From: JBBDSV01 sp040904785
GTDB lineage: Bacteria; Actinomycetota; Nitriliruptoria; Nitriliruptorales; Nitriliruptoraceae
NCBI GenBank assembly: GCA_040904785.1
Contig: JBBDSV010000095.1
Location: forward strand, 1 to 64,000
Reading direction: 5' to 3'
DNA length: 64,000 bases
Position numbers and translations under genes: made by a program
Notes under the pieces: model-generated
Database searches by the model: none
Told to the model about the DNA's origin: nothing
What the model saw: only the letters and a program-made list of their open reading frames with translations
Shown: piece by piece, positions 8,521-16,668 of the stretch
Numbering within the stretch: the stretch's first letter is position 1
How the letters are laid out: every line of letters starts with the position of its first letter

Positions 8521-8649
8521 TCAGCGGGCGAAGAGCATCGTCAGCGGTACCGCCACCAGCGACAAGACCATCAACACCGCCATGACGACGATCATGACCT
8601 TGCTCCGGGCGGCTCGGCGTTCGAGCGAACCGGTACGGGGTTTCGCCAT
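8521..8649 (-). CDS. 42-aa single-pass membrane micro-protein
   Basis: A very short gene, easy to miss. It has an ATG start, 42 codons and a TGA stop. The product begins with a basic segment (MAKPRTGSLERRAARSK) followed by about 23 hydrophobic residues (VMIVVMAVLMVLSLVAVPLT) and ends in LFAR. This basic-in, single-helix layout predicts an inner-membrane peptide with its N terminus in the cytoplasm. It lies between cyclophilin and the zinc-ribbon gene on the same strand, with gaps of 69 and 24 bp. The function is unknown. Clean codon structure and a sharply bounded helix argue that it is real. Confidence 0.65.
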   Translation of the reverse strand: MAKPRTGSLERRAARSKVMIVVMAVLMVLSLVAVPLTMLFAR

Positions 8650-8673
8650 CCGACTCTCGTGACTCGCGGATGC

Positions 8674-8892
8674 TCAGGCTATCCGGCCGCGACGACAGGC
8701 CGCGCGCCAACAGTGCGTGTGCCAGTGCCGACGTTCCTCGACCTGATCGTCGGGCCAGGCAACGACGTGACCTGCCCCGACCGGGATCGGGTTTCCGCAC
8801 CCGGGACACTGGTAGATCTTGCGCGCACGCATCCCGGGCACCACGTGGGCGTGATAGCCGTCCAGGTGGTCCTGCTCGGCATCGAAGATCAT
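8674..8892 (-). CDS. Small zinc-ribbon protein, actinobacterial conserved hypothetical
   Basis: 72-aa protein with one CPGC knuckle (IYQCPGCGNPIPVG) and a later HTHCW (HWHTHCWRAACRR) that could complete a zinc site with Cys/His ligands. The block HVVAWPDDQVEERRHWHTHC is a conserved signature of a small uncharacterised actinobacterial family. There is no membrane segment. It starts seven bases after the stop of the 3-hydroxyacyl-CoA dehydrogenase gene, so the two are probably co-transcribed. The function is not known; nucleic-acid or protein binding is the usual role of such ribbons. Confidence 0.8.
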   Translation of the reverse strand: MIFDAEQDHLDGYHAHVVPGMRARKIYQCPGCGNPIPVGAGHVVAWPDDQVEERRHWHTHCWRAACRRGRIA

Positions 8893-8899
8893 GGCGCCC

Positions 8900-10675
8900 T
8901 CAGTCGTACGCGTAGAAGCCGCGACCGGACTTGCGCCCGAGGAATCCCGCGTCGACGAGGTGGCGCAGCAGCGGCGCAGGTTCGTAGGACGGCTGGCGGT
9001 ACTCGTTGCGCAGCCGCTCGATAATCGTCAGCGTGTCGTCGAGGCCGACCGAATCGATCAGTTCGAGCGGCCCCATCGGATAGCCGCACCCGAGCTTCAT
9101 CGCCGTGTCGATCTGTTCCGCCGTCGCGTAGTTCGACGCAAGCATCTTCACGGCGTCGTTGAGGTAGGGGAACAGCAACGTATTCACGATGAATCCGGCG
9201 CGGTCGCCACACAGCACACCGACCTTGTCGATCCGGGCGACGAACGCCCGAGCCTGTTCGACGACGTGCGGGTCGACGCGCACGGTCGTGGCGATCTCGA
9301 CGAGCCGCATGACCGTTGCCGGCGCGAAGAAGTGCAGTCCCACAACACGCTCGGGATGCCCGATCGCCATCGCACAGTCGATGACAGGCATGGACGAAGA
9401 TGTCGAAGCGATGACCGCGTCTTCGGCGACGAGCTCGCCGAGTGCGGCGAACCGGCCGCGCGAGCCACCGTCGGATTCGGGTGCGGCGTCGAGCACCAGT
9501 TGGCAGCCGCCGACCTCGTCGAGGTTGATGGTGGGATGGATCCGTGAGAGCGCGCCGATCATCGCCTCCGTCGACAACCGTCCCCGGTCGACAGCGCGTT
9601 GCAGCGACAACGCGACCTGTGCGGCGACCTGTTCGGCTTCGTCGCGGACCCGACCGACGACGACGACGTCGAATCCGGCCGCCGCGCTGGCTCCGGCACT
9701 TCCCACGGCCGTGTCCCCGCTGCCGACAACGCCGATGGTCGTCCACGATGCGATGTGTGCGGGATCGGGCTCGGGTCGCGCCGGCGCCGACGTTCGCGAT
9801 GCACCGGACTCGTCGTAAGCGTAGAAGCCGCGCCCGGCCTTTTGCCCGGTGAAGCCGGCCTTGGCGAGTTGGCTGAGCAATGGCCGCGGCGCGAACCGGG
9901 GAGCCTGAAGCTGATCGTGGATGGACTCCATGATCCCGATGAACGCGTCGATGCCGACGAGGTCCGTCAGCGCCAAGGGGCCCATGGGAAGGCCGGCTCC
10001 GAGCCGCATCGCCGTGTCGACATCCTCCTTAGTCGCATACCCGCCCTCGACCATCCACACCGCCTGGTTGAGGTACGGGAAGAGCAGCTGATTGGCGATG
10101 AAGCCCCGGCGGTCTGCGACCACGATCGGGACCTTGTCGATCGATTCGGCGAATGCGCGGGCGGTTTCGACGACGGACTCGTCGGTCACGACCGTCCGGA
10201 CGAGCTCGATGAGCCGCATCACGGGCGCCGGATTGAAGAAGTGGAATCCCAGTGCCCGGTTGGGTCGGCGGGACTTGACGGCGATGTCCATGACTGGCAA
10301 CGAGGACGTGTTCGTCGCCAGGATCGTGTCCGGTCGGACGATGTTGTCGAGCCGCGCGAACGCGGCCTGCTTCATCTCGAGGGACTCCGGCACCGCTTCG
10401 ATCACCAGGTCGCACGGTGCCAGGTGCGCCCAGTTCGACGACGCCGAGACGCGGTCGTTGATCGCCGCCGCCTCGTCGGCCGTCATGCGACCGTGCTCAA
10501 CGTGACGATCGATCGCCGAACGCAGTCGAGCGTGGCCCGCGTCGACCGCCGCCTCATCGACGTCGACGACACGCACGGTGTATCCGTGACGCGCGACATG
10601 TTCGGCGATGCCGGCACCCATCGTGCCGAACCCGACGATGCCGACGACGGAGATCTGTGCGGACGTGTCGGTCAC
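8900..10675 (-). CDS. Tandem-duplicated 3-hydroxyacyl-CoA (3-hydroxybutyryl-CoA) dehydrogenase
   Basis: 591 aa, twice the length of a normal short 3-hydroxybutyryl-CoA dehydrogenase, made of two homologous halves joined at about residue 300. Half 1 has the NAD motif GFGTMGAGIA, the acidic VVDVD at the end of strand 2, and the catalytic set NTSSLP, GFHFFNP, MRLIE and NQLLFPYLN. Half 2 keeps the equivalent catalytic set (STSSSMP, GLHFFAP, MRLVE, NTLLFPYLN), but its dinucleotide loop is GSGDTAVGSA and the acidic residue is replaced in VVVVGR. Half 2 thus probably no longer binds NAD. Both halves end with GRKSGRGFYAYD or GQKAGRGFYAYD. Role: beta-oxidation or acetoacetyl-CoA/3-hydroxybutyryl-CoA interconversion, the latter also feeding the ethylmalonyl-CoA route. 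The start is GTG. Confidence 0.9.
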   Translation of the reverse strand: MTDTSAQISVVGIVGFGTMGAGIAEHVARHGYTVRVVDVDEAAVDAGHARLRSAIDRHVEHGRMTADEAAAINDRVSASSNWAHLAPCDLVIEAVPESLEMKQAAFARLDNIVRPDTILATNTSSLPVMDIAVKSRRPNRALGFHFFNPAPVMRLIELVRTVVTDESVVETARAFAESIDKVPIVVADRRGFIANQLLFPYLNQAVWMVEGGYATKEDVDTAMRLGAGLPMGPLALTDLVGIDAFIGIMESIHDQLQAPRFAPRPLLSQLAKAGFTGQKAGRGFYAYDESGASRTSAPARPEPDPAHIASWTTIGVVGSGDTAVGSAGASAAAGFDVVVVGRVRDEAEQVAAQVALSLQRAVDRGRLSTEAMIGALSRIHPTINLDEVGGCQLVLDAAPESDGGSRGRFAALGELVAEDAVIASTSSSMPVIDCAMAIGHPERVVGLHFFAPATVMRLVEIATTVRVDPHVVEQARAFVARIDKVGVLCGDRAGFIVNTLLFPYLNDAVKMLASNYATAEQIDTAMKLGCGYPMGPLELIDSVGLDDTLTIIERLRNEYRQPSYEPAPLLRHLVDAGFLGRKSGRGFYAYD

Positions 10676-10771
10676 CAGTCCCGGCCTTTGGTCACACGTT
10701 CGTCCGCGAGCCTACGAGGCCGTCGGCCGTGACGGCCAACTCGATCGGCATTTGGCGTCGTGGGTGGTCGG

Positions 10772-11572
10772 TCACACGGTGAACCCGAGCCGATCGAGTA
10801 CGACAACGAGCACGAGCGAGATGCCGTTGAACACGGCATGGGCGACAATCGGCACGATCAGGTGCTGGAAGCGGTCCAACGACCATGCGAGCACGACACC
10901 GAAGACGAACAGCCCGGTGAGTGCCAGCGGCTGGCTGAGCACGATTTCCACGTGGACGCCGGTGAAGATCAGCGACGACAGCAGCGCGGCCGGCCACAGA
11001 CCGACCCGCCGTCGCAGCGCCCGGAACAGCACGCCGCGGAACAGCACCTCCTCGGCGACCGGTGCGATGACCACGGCGATGAGGACCGCGATCACCAGTG
11101 CCTGGCCACCGCCGAGTGCGTCGTGCAGCAACTGCTGCTCGACGGGCGCCTCGGGCGCGATGAAGATGCCGATGAGGCTGTTGATCCCGTAGGTGGCCAT
11201 GCCACCGAGGATGCCCACTGCGAGGCCGATTCCGAGGGCCAGCAGGTGCGAAGACTGTGCAGATGCGACCGCGTCACGCAATCGTCCGCGAAGCTGCAGC
11301 CAGCCGAGCGCGAGCACGAACCCCGCAACCGTCGAAGCGACGGCGACGCCCGCCCACGCCGCGCCCGAGATGCGCAGCCCGAACACGGTCGCCAACGCCG
11401 CCGCGAAGAACCCCACGATGAGCTGGCCGAGAAAATAGAGGGTCAAGGTGACGCCGCCGTCAAGCAGCGTCACGGCCGCTCGCGGGCGTGACGCCGCAGG
11501 CCTGCCGGTCGGCGGTGGCGGCGGAATCGGTGGCACGGGCCGATCGGGTGGCGGCGGGGTCGATGCGGTCAT
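10772..11572 (-). CDS. CPBP-family intramembrane glutamic-type endopeptidase (CAAX protease/bacteriocin-processing type)
   Basis: 266-aa multi-pass membrane protein with the Abi/CPBP motifs: EEVLFRGVLFRALRRR (motif 1, catalytic Glu pair and Arg), FTGVHVEIVL (motif 2 His) and PIVAHAVFNGI (motif 3 His). A proline-rich cytoplasmic N terminus (PPPPDRPVPPIPPPPP) precedes about seven hydrophobic segments. Members cleave prenylated or other membrane-embedded substrates; the substrate here is unknown. Its ATG overlaps the stop of the SpoIID-like gene (ATGA at 11569-11572), so the two are co-translated. Confidence 0.88.
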   Translation of the reverse strand: MTASTPPPPDRPVPPIPPPPPTGRPAASRPRAAVTLLDGGVTLTLYFLGQLIVGFFAAALATVFGLRISGAAWAGVAVASTVAGFVLALGWLQLRGRLRDAVASAQSSHLLALGIGLAVGILGGMATYGINSLIGIFIAPEAPVEQQLLHDALGGGQALVIAVLIAVVIAPVAEEVLFRGVLFRALRRRVGLWPAALLSSLIFTGVHVEIVLSQPLALTGLFVFGVVLAWSLDRFQHLIVPIVAHAVFNGISLVLVVVLDRLGFTV

Positions 11573-13353
11573 CGGCGACCTCGGATCAGCAGGGCGAGCA
11601 GAAGCAGCAGCACACCGACGGCGCCGACGGCGAGTGCGACGACCATACCGACGCGAAGCCGGTCCGGCGTCGTGGCGGGCTCGTCGTCGCCGGCGGGCGG
11701 TTCAGGATCGGGCGGCCGCGGCGGAGCAGGAACCGTGACCGTCACGGCTTCGCCGGCTTCGTCGCCGGTTCGGTCACGCGCGACGATCCGGGCCCGGTAG
11801 TCACCCGGCTCGACGCGGCTTTCAGCTTCGTCGTCGTGCGGCCATCGTGCACGGTGCGTGCCCGCATCGACGACCCCGAGCGAGCGAGCGGCGACGACTG
11901 CCCCCGACGCATCGTGGACTTCGAGCCGCAGGAACGCCGGGGTGTTCACCGTCGCCTCGACAGTCGTCGCACCCCACTCCGGACGCGTTTCAGCGACGAT
12001 CCTGGTCGGCGTGACGACGAGCGGTTCGCCGAAGCCGACCGGTGGGGTCAGCGTCCACCCGTCGTCCGTGCGCGCCACTTCCCACGTTCCCAGCGCGTCG
12101 TCGACGCGCGTCTGGTCGCCGACGAGGATGTCGAAGACCGTGGTCGCCCCGATGCGCAACGGAAGGTCGGCCGTCATGCCGACACGCACACGGTCGGGGA
12201 CCTCGGCGACCGTCGGCAGGCGCCCGTTGTAATACGCGCCCAGAATCTCGTCGTAGTCCGCCCCGGCGGTGGCGCGGGCGCGCGCGCCGTATTGCCCCAT
12301 GCCCACGCCGTGTCCCCACCCCTGCCCGTCGACGACGACGTCGTCACCCACGATGGCGATGTCGAATCGGGACGACGGCATCGTCGCGGGAAGCCGCGAC
12401 TGACCGTCTGCGCGCGGGCCGGGATACTGCGCCGGGTACAGCATCGCCGACATCCGCGAGACAAAGTCGCGGAAGGCGACGACGCCGACATCGACCACGA
12501 CACCGTTCTGGCCGGTCACACGGACCTGGGCCAGCGGATCATCGATGGCGCCGAGTCGCTCGACGCTGGCCACGGGCGCAGCGGCAGACAACGTGTCCCC
12601 CCGCGCGATGATCGCGTCGAACTCGTCTCGGGTGAAGGTCACATGCCACTTGTGCAGGGGTGAGACCGCGTCGTACGGATCGTCGATCCCGACGAGATAG
12701 TCGAACGCGCCCGACGACGGAAAGACCTCCTCGTTGGCGTACGTGCGCCCGCCCGACGTCGAGAAGTAGCGGGCGAGGATCGGTCGGCCGTCGGCGTCGA
12801 GGAGGACCTCGTCGGAGGTCGCGTTGACCGCCTCGCGCCATTGGTTTCCGGTTTCCCGCCCGAGCACGACATCGGCGCCTTTGAACACCTGGCAGGCAAC
12901 GGTGGCGCAGATGTCGTAGCCGTCGTACGAGGCCCGCTGAATCGCACGCCACGCGTAGGTCCGCGCCGCCACCGCCTGCGCCTTGAGCGCCTCCATCGGC
13001 CATGAGGTCGGCATCTCGGCGATACCCGCGATGTAGTCGTCCATCGACAGTTCGTTGACGAGCAGCGTGCGATTGGTCAATGGAAGGACATCGAGTGTGT
13101 CGTAATACCGGCCGCGTCCCGCAACATCGAAGACTTCGCCGTCGGCGACGACAAAGCGCGGCGGCCCGTCAAGGGGCAACGGCTGCGGTGATGAACCCTC
13201 GGCAGCGCCGTCGGAATCCGCACCTTCGGTGCCACCGGACACCGAACCGGCGTCCTCGACGGCCTGCGCGGGAACGCTGACTGTCGACGCGATGAGTGCC
13301 GCCCCGAACAGCGTGGCGACGAACCGCTCACGCATCGAATGAAGCGCAGTCAT
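11569..13353 (-). CDS. SpoIID/LytB-domain secreted protein with C-terminal membrane anchor
   Basis: About 594 aa. The N terminus has a signal peptide (RERFVATLFGAALIASTVSV, then PAQA). The SpoIID/LytB core follows: LSMDDYIAGIAEMPTSWPME, ALKAQAVAARTYAW, ARYFSTSGGRT and GWGHGVGMGQYGARARA. In sporulators SpoIID is a lytic transglycosylase acting on denuded glycan strands. Here, in an actinobacterium with no sporulation genes in view, a wall-remodelling role is more likely. A middle beta-rich region and a Pro-rich stretch precede a final hydrophobic helix ending in basic IRGRR, so the protein is probably anchored. The start is uncertain: ATG 13353, or ATG 13335 which begins directly at the signal peptide. 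It slightly overlaps the murA end, which supports co-expression with wall synthesis. Confidence 0.85.
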   Translation of the reverse strand: MTALHSMRERFVATLFGAALIASTVSVPAQAVEDAGSVSGGTEGADSDGAAEGSSPQPLPLDGPPRFVVADGEVFDVAGRGRYYDTLDVLPLTNRTLLVNELSMDDYIAGIAEMPTSWPMEALKAQAVAARTYAWRAIQRASYDGYDICATVACQVFKGADVVLGRETGNQWREAVNATSDEVLLDADGRPILARYFSTSGGRTYANEEVFPSSGAFDYLVGIDDPYDAVSPLHKWHVTFTRDEFDAIIARGDTLSAAAPVASVERLGAIDDPLAQVRVTGQNGVVVDVGVVAFRDFVSRMSAMLYPAQYPGPRADGQSRLPATMPSSRFDIAIVGDDVVVDGQGWGHGVGMGQYGARARATAGADYDEILGAYYNGRLPTVAEVPDRVRVGMTADLPLRIGATTVFDILVGDQTRVDDALGTWEVARTDDGWTLTPPVGFGEPLVVTPTRIVAETRPEWGATTVEATVNTPAFLRLEVHDASGAVVAARSLGVVDAGTHRARWPHDDEAESRVEPGDYRARIVARDRTGDEAGEAVTVTVPAPPRPPDPEPPAGDDEPATTPDRLRVGMVVALAVGAVGVLLLLLALLIRGRR

Positions 13354-14626
13354 CGTCCGAACGATCGATGTCGGCACCCAGTGCGCGAAGCCGGGGCACG
13401 AAGGCGGCATATCCGCGGTCGATGTGCTGCACGTCGGCGACGGTCGTCTCGCCGTCAGCGATCAGGCCGGCGATGGTTGCCGCCGCGCCAGCGCGGACGT
13501 CGAGGCTGGTGACCCGCGTGCCCACGAGCCGGGTCGGGCCAGTGATCAGCGCATGATGCCCGTCAATGCGGATGTCGGCGCCCAGTGCCCGCAGCTGCTC
13601 GGCGAATGCGAATCGGGATTCGAACACGTTCTCGGTGCAGCGGCTCGTTCCGTGCGCCTGACTCAACAGCACCATCAGCTGCGGCTGCAGGTCCGTCGGG
13701 AATCCCGGATACGGCAGGGTCACGACATCGACCGGTGCAAGTCCGCCCGACTTGACGCGCAGCCAGTCGGGACCTTCCTCGATGTGCACACCCGCAGCGC
13801 GCAACTTCAGCAGCGGCAGCGTGAGATCGCCGGGGCGCACGCCGTCGATGCGCACGTCGCCACCGGTCGCCGCAGCCGCGATCGCATACGTGCCGCCTTC
13901 GATGCGGTCGGGACAGGTCGTCCACGTCACCCCGTGCAGCGCCTCCACACCGGTGATCCGCAGTGTCGGCGTTGAGACCCCATCGATGTCGGCGCCCATA
14001 GCCGCCAGCATGTTGCACAGATCCTGGATCTCCGGCTCCCGCGCGGCGTTATCGATGGTCGTGATTCCGTCGGCGAGCACCGCGGCCATCAGCAGGTTCT
14101 CGGTGGCACCGACCGACGGGAAGTCGAGCGTGATGTCGGCGCCGTGAAGCCCGTCGGGTGCGACGACCTCGACCTCGCCGTCGAGCACGGTGACGGTCGC
14201 ACCGAGTTCCTCGAGCCCACGCAGGTGCAGGTCGATCGTCCGGGCCCCGATGCGATCTCCACCGGGCAGACCAATGCGTGCGCGTCCGACTCGGGCCACC
14301 AGGGGTCCGAGACACGCGATCGACGCTCGGATGCGCCGGACGGCGTCAACGTCGGCATGCCATGTGGGATCGGCGGCGACCAGCGTCGCCGTACCGGCAG
14401 CGGCGTCGACCGTGACATCGACGTCAAGCCCGCGCAGCACGTCGGCCATGATCGGCACATCGGCGATGTCGGGCACGTCGTGCAGTCGGACCGGATCTGC
14501 CGTCAGCACGGATGCCGCCATGAGTTTGAGCGCCGAGTTCTTGGCACCACGAAGGGCGACGGTGCCACGCAGCGGCTGCCCACCGCGCACACGGAAGGTC
14601 ATCGACGAATTCGGCGCTTGCGACAT
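13328..14626 (-). CDS. murA: UDP-N-acetylglucosamine 1-carboxyvinyltransferase (Asp-type active site)
   Basis: First committed step of peptidoglycan synthesis: transfers enolpyruvyl from PEP to UDP-GlcNAc in the cytoplasm. It shows the EPSP-synthase-like inside-out barrel repeats, with RGAKNSALKLMAAS near the N terminus, SVGATENLLMAA in the middle and LVLLSQAHGTS-like VLLSQAHGTSRCTENVFESR near the end. The catalytic loop reads LPGGDRIGARTIDLHL, with Asp where most bacteria have the fosfomycin-reactive Cys, as in mycobacteria. I use ATG 14626; a TTG lies at 14650. It follows atpC in the same direction, as in Mycobacterium. Confidence 0.95.
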   Translation of the reverse strand: MSQAPNSSMTFRVRGGQPLRGTVALRGAKNSALKLMAASVLTADPVRLHDVPDIADVPIMADVLRGLDVDVTVDAAAGTATLVAADPTWHADVDAVRRIRASIACLGPLVARVGRARIGLPGGDRIGARTIDLHLRGLEELGATVTVLDGEVEVVAPDGLHGADITLDFPSVGATENLLMAAVLADGITTIDNAAREPEIQDLCNMLAAMGADIDGVSTPTLRITGVEALHGVTWTTCPDRIEGGTYAIAAAATGGDVRIDGVRPGDLTLPLLKLRAAGVHIEEGPDWLRVKSGGLAPVDVVTLPYPGFPTDLQPQLMVLLSQAHGTSRCTENVFESRFAFAEQLRALGADIRIDGHHALITGPTRLVGTRVTSLDVRAGAAATIAGLIADGETTVADVQHIDRGYAAFVPRLRALGADIDRSDDDCASFDA

Positions 14627-14653
14627 CGTGGAAAGCGTATCGGCCGCCAATGT

Positions 14654-14687
14654 CCCGTCCGCGGACGTCTGCGGCCGTCCGGACGGG
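14654..14687 (-). terminator. Possible hairpin after atpC
   Basis: An 8-bp perfect inverted repeat (CCCGTCCG at 14654-14661 and CGGACGGG at 14680-14687) whose loop is itself partly self-complementary. It lies just after the atpC stop and before murA. There is no T-run, so it may only slow polymerase or act as an RNA 3' end. Confidence 0.35.
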
Positions 14688-14692
14688 GCGAA

Positions 14693-15091
14693 TCAGCCGT
14701 TGGCGGCGATGTCCAGGCGCAATTCCTGCTTGCGCAGCGACACCTTGAGCGCGGCGTCGTTCTCGTGCGTTTCGAGTTCGGCGAGGATGCGCTCTCGACG
14801 TGTCCGCGCGCGCTCCACGTCGATGTCGTCGGAGAGTTCAGCGACGTCGGCGAGCACGACGACCTTGTTGTCGCGGTCGACGAACAGCATCCCCCGGTGG
14901 ACGGCGATCGTGGCACGCGTACCGTCCTCGAGCACGGCGCGCACCGACCCGATGTCGAGGCCGATGAGCGCGGGCTGATGTCCCGGCAGGATGCCGATCT
15001 CGCCCTCGACCGAGCGCGCGTACAACTCGGTCACCTCGGCCGACAGCACATGCTGCTCCGCCGAAACGACTTCGAGATGCATCGTCGCCAT
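14693..15091 (-). CDS. atpC: F1F0 ATP synthase epsilon subunit
   Basis: 132-aa epsilon subunit of the F1 central stalk. The N-terminal beta-sandwich carries MHLEVVSAEQHVLSAEV and EGEIGILPGHQPALIGLDIG; the C-terminal two-helix hairpin is rich in Arg/Glu (VERARTRRERILAELE). It couples rotation to catalysis and can inhibit hydrolysis. I choose ATG 15091, which is preceded by AGGTGA with seven bases of spacing, over GTG 15097. Last gene of the atp operon. Confidence 0.95.
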   Translation of the reverse strand: MATMHLEVVSAEQHVLSAEVTELYARSVEGEIGILPGHQPALIGLDIGSVRAVLEDGTRATIAVHRGMLFVDRDNKVVVLADVAELSDDIDVERARTRRERILAELETHENDAALKVSLRKQELRLDIAANG

Positions 15092-15155
15092 GGTCACGTC
15101 ACCTTTGCTCTTCGCGGTCGTCGTCGCGGGGTGCGGCGGCGACTCGCCCGGGTGA

Positions 15156-16604
15156 TCAGTTGTTCATCTCGCTGGCCCGCCGCTTCACGTCGTCGACGTT
15201 GCCGGCATACAGGAAGGCCTGCTCCGGCAGTTCGTCGAGTTCGCCCTCGACGAGGGCCTTGAAGCCCTCGATCGTTTCCGACACCGGAACGTAGACCCCG
15301 GGGTTGCCGGTGAACTGTTCGGCGACGTAGAAGTTTTGGCTGAAGAATCGCTGTGACTTGCGGGCGCGGGAGACGGTGACCTTGTCCTCTTCGGACAACT
15401 CGTCGATCCCGAGGATCGCGATGATGTCCTGCAGGTCCTTGTAGCGCTGGAGGACCTCCTGGACGCCGGTCGCAACGTTGTAGTGCTCGTCGCCGATGAT
15501 GGCCGGATCGAGGATCCTCGACGTGGAGTCCAGCGGGTCGACCGCTGGGTAGATCCCGAGCGACGCGATGTCACGCGAGAGCACCGTCTGGGCATCGAGG
15601 TGAGCGAACGTGGTGTGCGGCGCCGGGTCGGTGATGTCGTCGGCGGGGACGTACACGGCCTGCAGGGAGGTGATCGACCGACCCTTGGTCGAGGTGATCC
15701 GCTCCTGCAACTGGCCCATCTCGTTGGACAGGGTCGGCTGGTAGCCGGCGGCCGACGGCATGCGGCCGAGCAGCGTCGAGACCTCCATGCCGGCCTGGAC
15801 GAAGCGGAACACGTTGTCGACGAACAGCAGCACGTCCTGGCGCATCTCGTCGCGGAAGTACTCGGCCATGGTGAGGGCCGACAGGGCCACGCGCAGACGC
15901 ACGCCCGGCGGCTCATCCATCTGGCCGTAGACGAGGGCGGCCTTCTCGAGGACGCCGGCCTCCTCCATCTCGATCAGGAGGTCGGTGCCCTCACGGGTGC
16001 GCTCACCGACGCCGGCGAACACCGACACACCACCGTGCTGCTGGGCGACGCGGTTGATCATCTCCTGGATGACGACGGTCTTGCCGACGCCGGCGCCACC
16101 GAACATCCCGATCTTGCCGCCCTGCACATAGGGCTCGATGAGGTCGATGACCTTGATACCGGTCTCGAACATCTTCGCCTGCGGCTCGAGTTCGTCGAAC
16201 GGCGGCGGCTCGCGATGGATCGGCCAGCGCGTGTCGGGCGAGATCTCGTCCTCGGAGACGTCGAGCGGTTGTCCCAGCACGTTGTAGATGTGGCCGAGTG
16301 TCCCCGGGCCGACGGGCACCGTGATCGGGCTGCCGGTCGCGGACACCGCCGCGCCGCGAACGACCCCGTCCGTGGGCTGCATGCAGATCGCGCGGACGCG
16401 CCGGTCACCGAGGTGCTGGGCGACCTCGGCGGTGATCGTCGACGTCTGTCCCTGCACGTCACGCTCGAAGGTCAGCGCGGTGTAGATATCCGGCAGATCA
16501 CCGGGCGGGAACTCCACGTCGACGACGGGACCGATGACGCGCACGATCCGGCCGTCGCCGGTCCGGCTCGTCGCCTGGTCGCTCACCACGGTTTGCGTGG
16601 TCAT
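15156..16604 (-). CDS. atpD: F1F0 ATP synthase beta subunit
   Basis: 482-aa catalytic beta subunit. Walker A is GGAGVGKTVVIQEM, with GERTREG, Walker B LLFVDNVFRFVQAG and the ATP-synthase signature PAVDPLDSTSR. It provides three of the six nucleotide sites and carries out ADP phosphorylation. The ATG at 16604 has AAAGGAAG upstream. It lies between atpG and atpC in the standard order. Confidence 0.98.
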   Translation of the reverse strand: MTTQTVVSDQATSRTGDGRIVRVIGPVVDVEFPPGDLPDIYTALTFERDVQGQTSTITAEVAQHLGDRRVRAICMQPTDGVVRGAAVSATGSPITVPVGPGTLGHIYNVLGQPLDVSEDEISPDTRWPIHREPPPFDELEPQAKMFETGIKVIDLIEPYVQGGKIGMFGGAGVGKTVVIQEMINRVAQQHGGVSVFAGVGERTREGTDLLIEMEEAGVLEKAALVYGQMDEPPGVRLRVALSALTMAEYFRDEMRQDVLLFVDNVFRFVQAGMEVSTLLGRMPSAAGYQPTLSNEMGQLQERITSTKGRSITSLQAVYVPADDITDPAPHTTFAHLDAQTVLSRDIASLGIYPAVDPLDSTSRILDPAIIGDEHYNVATGVQEVLQRYKDLQDIIAILGIDELSEEDKVTVSRARKSQRFFSQNFYVAEQFTGNPGVYVPVSETIEGFKALVEGELDELPEQAFLYAGNVDDVKRRASEMNN

Positions 16605-16668
16605 GGGGTGCTTCCTTTACCTTCTCGGGGCGCTGTGCAGGTTCGGCCAGCGCCGGCGCGGTGCGTCT

